Assembly (NCBI RefSeq): GCF_026212465.1
Contig: NC_080056.1
Location: forward strand, 9,566,061 to 9,630,060
Direction: 5' to 3'
DNA from: Amaranthus tricolor
Lineage: Eukaryota > Streptophyta > Magnoliopsida > Caryophyllales > Amaranthaceae
Length of the DNA stretch: 64,000 nt
Shown piece after piece: positions 55,962 to 64,000 of the stretch; positions within the stretch are counted from its first letter, which is position 1, and each line of letters begins with the position of its first letter. Below the pieces are notes generated by a model. That model saw only the letters and a list, made by a program, of their open reading frames with translations, was not told the DNA's origin and ran no database searches. A program made the translations under genes and the position numbers.

Positions 55962-57224
55962 TGCTAAATTTTTAATGTGGTATCACATTATTTTTTATAG
56001 TTTAATCTAATAACTTATTTTCTCTTTTCTTTACATTCATATATTTATTCTGTTCACTTATTCTTTTTAATTCGATTTTCCATCTATAAATAAGAAAACA
56101 CTCCAATTTTCATGTGTCAATCTTAATTCATTAACAAAAGATAGGTAGGTACAAACTTGCACCTCATTACGACAAAATCTTTACATGGACTAATAGCATT
56201 TAAAGTTAAAAAACTGGATATTTGTTAGGGTAAAGATCCTTGACTGATTCTATTGAAATTATTTTTATTGAACTGGTTCAATGTGTATTATTATTTTAAA
56301 GTGATCATTTATAATTTAAAAGTGATTATTTACAGTTTAAAATAATTATTTTTTATAGTTTTAGAGTGATCAGTAACCTTTAAGTAATCACTTGATCGAT
56401 TCGAGAAGTAAACTAATTATATAGGCTCGTCTATGAGATATTCCCATACAATTTTTACCAAACACAAATCAAATTTATTTATAAAAAGCTAATAATAATA
56501 ATGAATTTAGATATTGTTAGCATTTAGACGGAGAGATAAGCCAATATGTCATTATTTTCATCAACAAACATCACAACGAGACTTAGTTAATTTTTTTGGT
56601 AAGAAATTGTCTTTCAATAAACCACCTCAAAACGATAAAATAATATACTTACACTTTGCATTAATTAGACTATTTAAGTGATGTTTGAGTCGCATCTCAT
56701 AAAGAGACGGTTTCATACAACATGTGATAAACAACAAATCTTATATGAGACTGTCTCATCGTGAGACGGATTCTATACAAATAACCCAAAGTTGAACTTA
56801 TATAGCGGTTAACATAAATTATTTTTTCATTAAATTTTAAAAAAATAAAAAATTAAGTCAGCCTCATATTGAGTCATATCATGGTGAGATGATTTTAATA
56901 AGGAGTCATCAAAATTAAAAAAAAATTAAAGAAAGCGCGAATAGTCCATGAAGCTCAATAAGTTTCCTTCGTGAGTGACTAGTGATAAAATTTGTCAATG
57001 GAGTACATCTAATTAAAGAAGGCATGGTCTAAACAATTTTCGGTTAAATGTTAAGATCATTTTCAATGGAGGAAAATATTCAAAATTGAGAGGCTGGTTT
57101 TCCGTTAAGTGTCCCATGCTGACTCATTTCCACGCATAACCACCTTAGGAAACACGTGTAAGTTGGGCCTATATTTTTCTCATTATTATCCTACCCAGTA
57201 TATTCCATTCATAGAAAACTAAGG
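55962..57224. other. AT-rich spacer with small GAGAC repeats
   Basis: Contains a repeat of the type TTTAAAGTGATCATTTATAA at 56295-56400 and a short MITE-like repeat around 56735-56910 (TATATGAGACTGTCTCATCG on the left; the right end CATATCATGGTGAGATGATT is weakly matched). No gene is seen. Confidence 0.5.
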
Positions 57225-58270
57225 TCAGAGTCTGGGGAGGGAAAGACGGCGGTTACTCATACCCATAAAGAAGAGCGCGGCCAAAGGAGCCTCGGCTCGA
57301 GGAAGATAAAAAGACGTGATTACACGTGATATATAACCTAAAGGCCTATAAAAAAAGGGAACAACTACAAAAGAAAACAAAGAACTAATAGAAAGGAAAC
57401 GATAAAAGTAAGAGGTGAAGGACACTAAAAGGTAAACTAAGAGGATATCAATATTCTAAGACATGTATATGGCGTCTCCAATTGCTCTTATCCCTAGTCA
57501 GGTCCGCAAAGAGGTTTAACTCATGCAAGTCAAGTCTTATTTGCTCAACCCAAGTTCTCCTGGGTCTTCCTCGACTCCTCTTATCTTTTACTATAATGCT
57601 TTCTACCCTCCTCACAGGGGTGTCGAGAGTCTTTCTCTGCACATGACCAAATCACCTCAATCTTTATTCGCGCATTTTTCTTGATATAGGGGCTACCCCT
57701 AGTTTGTCCCTAAACTCTTGGTTCCTAATTCGATCCATCAATGTGTGCCCACACATCCACCTCAGCATACGCAATTCTGTAACTTCCATCTTATGTTCAA
57801 AAATCTTCTTTACAGGCCAACATTCGGTCCCATATAGCAGAGCAGGTCTGATTGCCGCCCGGTAGAATTTTCCTTTTAACTTGCTTGGGAATTTCTTATC
57901 ACATAGCACTCCGGTGGCTGCTTGCCACTTGAGCCAACCCGCTTGTATACGATGATTTATATCCCCGTCAATTTCCCCATCCCTTTGAATGATCGATACC
58001 AAATACTTGTACTTGGTTGTACTCTTAAAACCTGTTTCATCTATGGACACCTCTGGTTCACCTACCGGTGATGTTCCACTAAAGTCACAGCTTAAATACT
58101 TGGTCTTGGTACGGCTAATGTGCAATTCTTTACCTTCTAAAGTTTCCCTCCACTCATCCAATTTGTTGCTAACCTTCTCTCTAGTTTCTACTACCAGCAC
58201 AATGTCATCCGCGAATATCATGCACCACGGTACTATCTCCCAAAAAGATTTAGAGATTTCTTCCATTATG
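57225..58270 (-). pseudogene. RTE-type LINE, 5'-truncated reverse transcriptase fragment
   Basis: On the minus strand the frame from about 58266 reads VPWCMIFADDIVLV (catalytic FADD) and GKELHISRTKTKYLSC, then YRAAIRPALLYGTECW and LRMLRWMCGHTLMDRIRN, continuing in other frames to RRTWVEQIRLDLHELNL (57610-57540). This order is typical of plant RTE-clade LINEs, which end soon after. A stop at 57664 and a frameshift near it disable the frame. The RT palm upstream of FADD and the endonuclease are gone. The 3' end is near 57225. Confidence 0.85.
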
Positions 58271-59023
58271 ACAGTTATTAACTAAATAGGTGAAAAATTT
58301 CCATCTTGGTGATTGGAAAATTATTAAGTACTCATTTCCTCCAAAGAGTTTGCAACAACACATTCTTGTACGATTGTTAAAAAAAATAAAATAGTGAAAA
58401 CAATAAAATGCTTGATAGGACTAAAAATGAGAGAAAATATTAAATGTAAAAATAAGAATTAAGAAAAAGTGTCGAGTACATTACTCAATAACAGAAATTT
58501 TGCAAAGTAAAAATAAGAAATCAAATCACCACAACATAATTCAATATTTCAATATTTCAATATTTAAAAAACAAGGCAGCAAAATACAGAGCATGTGAAG
58601 AACCCATAGATTTAAAAACAAGTACACATTTCAATATTTCATACAATTTTACACGTGTATTCATTTAATGCTTTTCAATCCCCACGCTTCTTCCATCCCA
58701 ATTCCAAGATAAAGGTTTTAACTTTTAATTTAGTTTCCTTAACCTAATAAATCCAAATTTTTATTTATTTAATTCTAAGACTATAATCAAGATCTTGGAC
58801 TAGCTAACAAAATAAGTCCAAATTTTTGACTTGAAAACTTCACTTTTCTAGTTTCTCTTACATTTTAATTGTACAGATTCTTATGTAGATTGGATTGAAA
58901 GCCATGGGTCCATATTTCTCATTTAATAGGAGCATCATTTTTCAATTTCTTACACAAATTTTTTTTGTTAAAGATTAGTGACGGCCCTCCTTCTTGACAA
59001 AATTTGAAGAGGTGGAAAAGGTA
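58271..59023. other. AT-rich spacer
   Basis: Nothing recognised beyond a triplicated CAATATTT near 58540-58565. Confidence 0.4.
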
Positions 59024-59481
59024 CAATAGTGTGAAAATTTGAAAACATTAAGATAAAAAATTAAAATAGTGAACAAAATAATGCAATTTTTAAATTTATT
59101 TCAAAAGTAAGCTTGAAAATCTCAAACCTAAGGTATGGAGTTGTTCGCAGTTACTAACTGTGAACAAATCAAAAAAGACAAAATAGTTGTTCGCAGTTAC
59201 TAGCTGCAAACAGCCCTTTGACTTTGTTTGACCTATTCGCAGTTAGTAACTGCGAACAGCTATGTTACATAATTTTTTTCCTAATTATTGAGTTGTTATT
59301 TGTTGTATTTGCATTAGAGACATTAAAATAAGTAATTACAAGTCAATGTATGTTTCAGGCGGGATGATTAATCGCCAAAACTCCGAACATTCGTAAGTCA
59401 AAGCTTGAAGGCTATGATAAAGTAAATAAACATATATATACAATTAAATGTATTCAAATGTTTGAAATATACAACTAAATA

Positions 59482-59620
<139 letters not shown>

Positions 59621-59645
59621 GATCTAAATACACAAAAGTGAAATG

Positions 59646-61417
59646 CTAACGCTCATGACCCTCATCTACCCTGTCCAACTGAGTTGGTCTCCTACGTCTC
59701 CTACGGTAGTAAGAGGCGTTCGGGTGTTGCTTTGGCAGTGGAGGGGACCGGTACTGTGATGGCTGCGATGGCCCAGCCTGCGAGGTCCCCGCAACGTCAA
59801 CGGGGTATGAAAGGTCCATCTCCTCCAAATGATAGTCATAAGCAGGAGATGAGACGTGCATATGGGTGATAGCCGGTGAGGACTCTGCAGCGACTTCCGG
59901 TATGAAGTGCTGGAATTGCGTGCCGACGAGCATGCCTTGCGCAATCTCCCTTACCGGATCCTCGTGGTTGTACTGCATCATTGCTGTCGCACCTTGTGCC
60001 TGCAATTAATATTTAGTTAATGTAATATTATATTATGTATACTTAATCATTTAAATGCCAATAAAGACTTACAAATTGGGTCATCGTAGGCACAGCAGGT
60101 GCGTAATGTGCTGCTGCGATGATGTCACGTGGTGTCATCCATCGGTGAGTGATGGAGAGGAACCGCGACATGTAGTCCGGTGTAGTAGGTGCGCACATAT
60201 ACACCCGTGTCATTGTCCTCCTTAAAAAACCACTGAAGTACTAAGCCCGGATTGGAATGTTGTAAAGCTTCTAAAAAGCGTGGAAGGAGTGAGTAAGAAC
60301 CTTCCTAAGTCCCGTATATGGACAACAACGCTTGTCCTTTAGCACACCACGCTCGCTTATAATTCACATCCACACTAAAACGATCTTTAACCATTTGTCG
60401 TACGACAGATACCTTAATAGATGGGTCTTTAGCAGCACAATTTCTAATGACATTGTTAATTACAGAAGATGTCAAGTGAATGTGTCTAGCCGCAACAGTG
60501 TCATTACCCAAAACACAAGAACCATGCTTACCCTTATAGGTAACAATACTCCATGAAGATAAATAAGAATAGAACGTAGCCCTAAATCTCTACGAACAGC
60601 CCTGCTTACACTTCAAGGTAAGTACAGTTTGGTTCGAGGTCTCCGTTCTGTACTCCACATTTCTGCGAATATGATACACTCTGATAGCTTCCAACAACGC
60701 TTCCTTGCTATCAAACATCATACCCTTTTCCAACTCTCCTTCCTGGGTGTAAGTGGTATCACAAGCCCAAGTCCTCCATGAGTTGTCCTCCTCATAAGGT
60801 GTAGGAGGAATGATTGTAGGAATGTTGCCTAGGGTCATGTCATTTGCTAGCGCATCTTCATCGACATACACATCATCCTTAGAAGGGTCGACAATGAACT
60901 CATTATTCTCATTTCCATCATCCCAAGGTCTCATCTCATCACTTTCTCCTATGTTAACCATTGAATGAATTGGAACTTGATTCGTAGGGGGTTGAGAAAA
61001 AGTACAAGATGTAGAAGGAATGAAAGGATTAAGAGTCTCCTAAGTTGATATAGGCATAGGGGTATGAGTAGGATTAGAAGCAACTACATTCCCCAAGGAT
61101 ACTTCTTCTACGTATAACTCCAAAGAGGGAATTTGGGTGGACTTTGAATGCTCCCATATAGCATCTATAGCCTCATCATCCTCAACAAGAAAGACAAGCA
61201 ATTCTCCACTCATGTCATATTTAAAGTTTATATTTACGGTACTTTTAGTGGGGTCCAATCCAATCTTAAAACATATGAAACGTTTAAACTGGTTCAAATC
61301 CATGTTCGAGTTGCATGCAAACAGCTTACGTCTTCCCCCAACATAATGAACTTTGCCACTACTTTCTCGAATACAACCATTCCAAAAACATACTATAATG
61401 ACGCGAAATGATGTCAT
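59646..61417 (-). pseudogene. MULE transposase, internally deleted
   Basis: Exon 1 runs from ATG 61417 to 60073 with a GT donor; exon 2 is 59999-59646. The N-terminus has the PB1-like domain (VHYVGGRRKLFACNSNMD, DDEAIDAIW). It is followed by the MuDR DNA-binding region (FDSKEALLEAIRVYHIRRNV, VLTLKCKQGC, YKGKHGSCVL) and the segment VNYKRAWCAKGQALLSIYG. After QWFFKEDND near 60220 the usual DDE catalytic domain and zinc knuckle are absent. The frame then jumps to a plant-mobile-domain-like tail (TTPDYMSRFLSITHRW) and a proline- and arginine-rich C-terminus. In-frame stops: TAG at 61042-61040, TAG replacing Trp near 60590, TAG replacing Trp near 60305. It cannot catalyse transposition. Confidence 0.88.
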
Positions 61418-61818
61418 TTTCTACATTAATACAAACAAAATCAACATCATCAACAACTTCATGCCCATACAAGTACATTATAGTCATTTGATTATAATCT
61501 TTTTTGGTCTACAAATTAATAAAGTCTATAATGTAACTAAGTTCATACATATATAATGCATATAAAATCCAAATAATAAATCAATTAATAGGTTCACAAA
61601 TGAAATTGCTAATACAAACATCAACATTCCTAATAACACATAATGTACATCAAATTTAACTAATTTAATATGCTCATGAACAACAATACTTCAAAAAACA
61701 ACATAAAGCTATGAAAACAATTACACATTACCTTGAATAGTTATGGATGATTAAGAAGAGTGTTGATTTAAAGAACTAGTAACCTACATTTGCCAAAACA
61801 AACTAGTAACCTAAAAAT

Positions 61819-61926
<108 letters not shown>

Positions 61927-62627
61927 TAAAAAAATGCATAAAAATTTACCTTTGTTCGATCTAGAGTATTCCAAACTAATTTTGAAGTGCCAAATTGAAA
62001 GAGGAACACAACAATTGATGGATTCAAGCTAGTGTATTTGTGGAGAGTGTCGAGTAGTATTATGCTAGGGTATTGAGAAATAGGAAAATGAGAAGGAAAG
62101 AAAGCTGCTGCGTATTTGTGCTGCTATCTGTTCGCAGATACTAACAGTGAACAGCTATTTTGTCTTTTTTGATCTGTTCGCAAATACTAACGGCGAACAA
62201 CTCCATACCTCAAGTTTGGAATTTGCACGCTTATTTTTGGAATAAGTTTGAAAGTTGTATTATTTTATTCAATTTTTTTATTTTTTATCTTAATGTTTTC
62301 ATATTTTCCAATAGTGTTTACCTTTTTTAGATGGGCTCTAAATCTAGTGGCCACTTTGAAAAAGGTGGAGTCAGATAAATATTAATGTATACATACTTTA
62401 ATATTAAATGGGGTTGTACCCGTCCTAATATATGTACATATCAACTGAGTCGTTTAAAACATTTTGGAGGTCCCTATTTAATCTTAAAGTTGGGCCCCAA
62501 TAAAAAAATTAAAAAATTTATTTCAAAAGCCTATATTACTTTATTATAATTTTATAGTATGCTTCTATACATTTCAAGTTAATATTGTAATTTATAACGG
62601 ATAAATAAACCATGTACAACAACAGCC

Positions 62628-62770
62628 CGTTTTGTATGAGACCGTCACACGATGAGGTATTTGATATCAAAAACATAAAGCCCATAAGCTGAAAGTATCT
62701 ATTATTGAGTTATTTGATCCAAATATGAGGTATGTCTCACGATGAGACCGTCTCACCCGAGAATTTGTGA
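62628..62770. mobile_element. Short MITE with TATGAGACCGTC ends
   Basis: The left end TGTATGAGACCGTCACACGA is matched inverted by GGGTGAGACGGTCTCATCGT. ~140 bp, same end family as 47555-47756. Confidence 0.65.
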
Positions 62771-64000
62771 TACAATATTTAGTTTACAAAATAAAATGTA
62801 AAAAATGCAAGATTATTGTATTACATAAGAAATAATAGCAAATTCATGTAAAAAATTATAGACAAAGACAAAATTTGACTTACTTGAAGTGATAATGTGT
62901 ACTCAAAGAAAATTGTCAGCCAAATAAAAGAGCTCTTGTTTTTTTTGTTGAAGAAGGAAAGTATAAATTATACCTCATTTACCCACGTAAATGACGCCAT
63001 TTTATAAGCTTTTTTTTAATTTGTTTAATTGAGAAGAGTAAGAGTCAAATATGTTTTTTTTAATCGGAATGTGTTATTGCATTAGTTGGGAAAGTTTACT
63101 CTAACAGGTCATTTGCAAATTCCAAGAAAATAATCATTTGTTGTTTGGGCTTTATTTTTATACAATTTTGGGCCCTCAATATTTTCAAAAATTTCTGGAC
63201 CCTGTGTTGAGGACCTGCTTGCACAGGTAAATAACCGGGCCTGCATATCAACGTACTATTTATTGGCACTCCCTTAAAAGAAAAAGAAATAACAAAGACA
63301 AGAAAAATAGTCGACAAAAAATATTTAGTAAATAATTTAAACGAAGATTAAATCCTATCTTTAAGCCAAAATAAAAATAAGTATAATTCGTTTTTCATTG
63401 GTTTTTTTTTTTTTAAATATTGGTGAACCTTTTTTCTTTAACAAACAATAAAAAACTCAATAATTAAGTTTTATCAAACATCTTTATTTTAATAATTCAC
63501 TCAAATAGTTAACAAAAAAGTCAATAATACTAGTCAGTAACAAATAAGCCAAAAACGAACATCTAATTCTCAAACACCACACTTGCCTCAAATAAAACGG
63601 GTAATTGTGATGATAAAGTACAAAATATACATATAACTTGTTAATTTTTATTTGGACTAAAACAAGTTCAACTCAACACAAAATTCAGTTGATTTGATCC
63701 ATTTTTTCTGAAATTTGATCTAAGTTTGAATTATAAGTCAATTTACTATTCTTCCATCAATTTTTAAATTTGTAAAAATTATTCCACTATTAAACTTTAA
63801 AATTTCTTTTAATCCAATATTATAAAAAAATATTATCAAATTTTTTTAGAATTGAAAATAATTATCAAATTTTTACAAATAAAAACCTTGTGCTTTCATG
63901 CAGTGTATAAAAATAAAATTAAAAAATAACAAACGCTTAACATATTAGGTTAAACTCGACCTAGACAAAGACAATTACGATATGTGACAATAGTATTACA
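62771..64000. other. AT-rich spacer to window end
   Basis: No gene. TTGGGCCCTCAATATTTTC at 63167-63185, with GGACCTGCTTGCACAGG nearby, resembles a transposon end. It may relate to TTGGGCCCCAATAAAA near 62493, inverted, but I could not fix borders. Confidence 0.4.

Noticed and set aside
57989..58285. A 98-codon plus-strand frame
   Set aside because: It is the antisense shadow of the RTE reverse-transcriptase fragment.

Overview
This window reads as nuclear DNA of a dicot plant. It is AT-rich and gene-poor, it has GT-AG introns, and most of it is transposable elements in various states of decay. A Stowaway/mariner family with a plant-type transposase, CACTA, MULE and hAT elements and tRNA-Met-primed TRIMs all occur together. 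This would fit the Caryophyllales/Amaranthaceae, but that placement is inference from repeat flavour; nothing here is species-diagnostic.

Two ordinary host genes are visible, both on the minus strand and both with clean splice phases. One (1005-4648, 11 coding exons, about 464 aa) encodes an endonuclease/exonuclease/phosphatase-fold protein with EF-hands inserted before the last catalytic motif (relatives of Arabidopsis At1g02270/At5g54130). The other (33899-41282, 7 exons, 380 aa) is a WAT1/nodulin MtN21-type EamA transporter whose introns are stuffed with repeats.

Layout: 1-5.3 kb EEP/EF-hand gene; 5.3-9.8 kb AT-rich spacer with TA microsatellites and small MITEs; 9.9-13.3 kb a 5'-truncated L1-type LINE broken by an LTR-like insertion; 15.8-24.5 kb a CACTA element with a decayed TNP2-type transposase and a decayed second gene, 3' terminus not found; 25.1-28.7 kb a complete mariner-like element with Stowaway-type ends, a mutated DD39D transposase and a second, antisense ORF; 29.3-30.4 kb a triple nest (Stowaway MITE in hAT element in TRIM); 30.6-31.2 kb LTR-like sequence; 32.9-33.6 kb Tourist-like MITE inside a Stowaway-like MITE; 33.9-41.3 kb WAT1 gene with TRIMs, a solo LTR and a long TA tract in introns; 42.3-44.2 kb remnant of a BED-finger hAT transposase; 44.6-49.6 kb solo LTR, GAGAC-ended MITEs and two hAT-like elements, one holding a MULE foldback; 51-56 kb MITEs and a tandem-motif element split by a solo LTR; 57.2-58.3 kb RTE-type LINE fragment; 59.0-62.3 kb a MULE with perfect 9-bp target duplications and an internally deleted transposase.

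I see no CRISPR array, rRNA or tRNA gene, and no viral sequence I would name. I do not find a convincing new biological system. The best leads are the MULE and its foldback relative (both with exact 9-bp duplications), the mariner element carrying an antisense ORF, the ordered nests that give relative insertion ages, and a chimeric templated filler inside the CACTA element.
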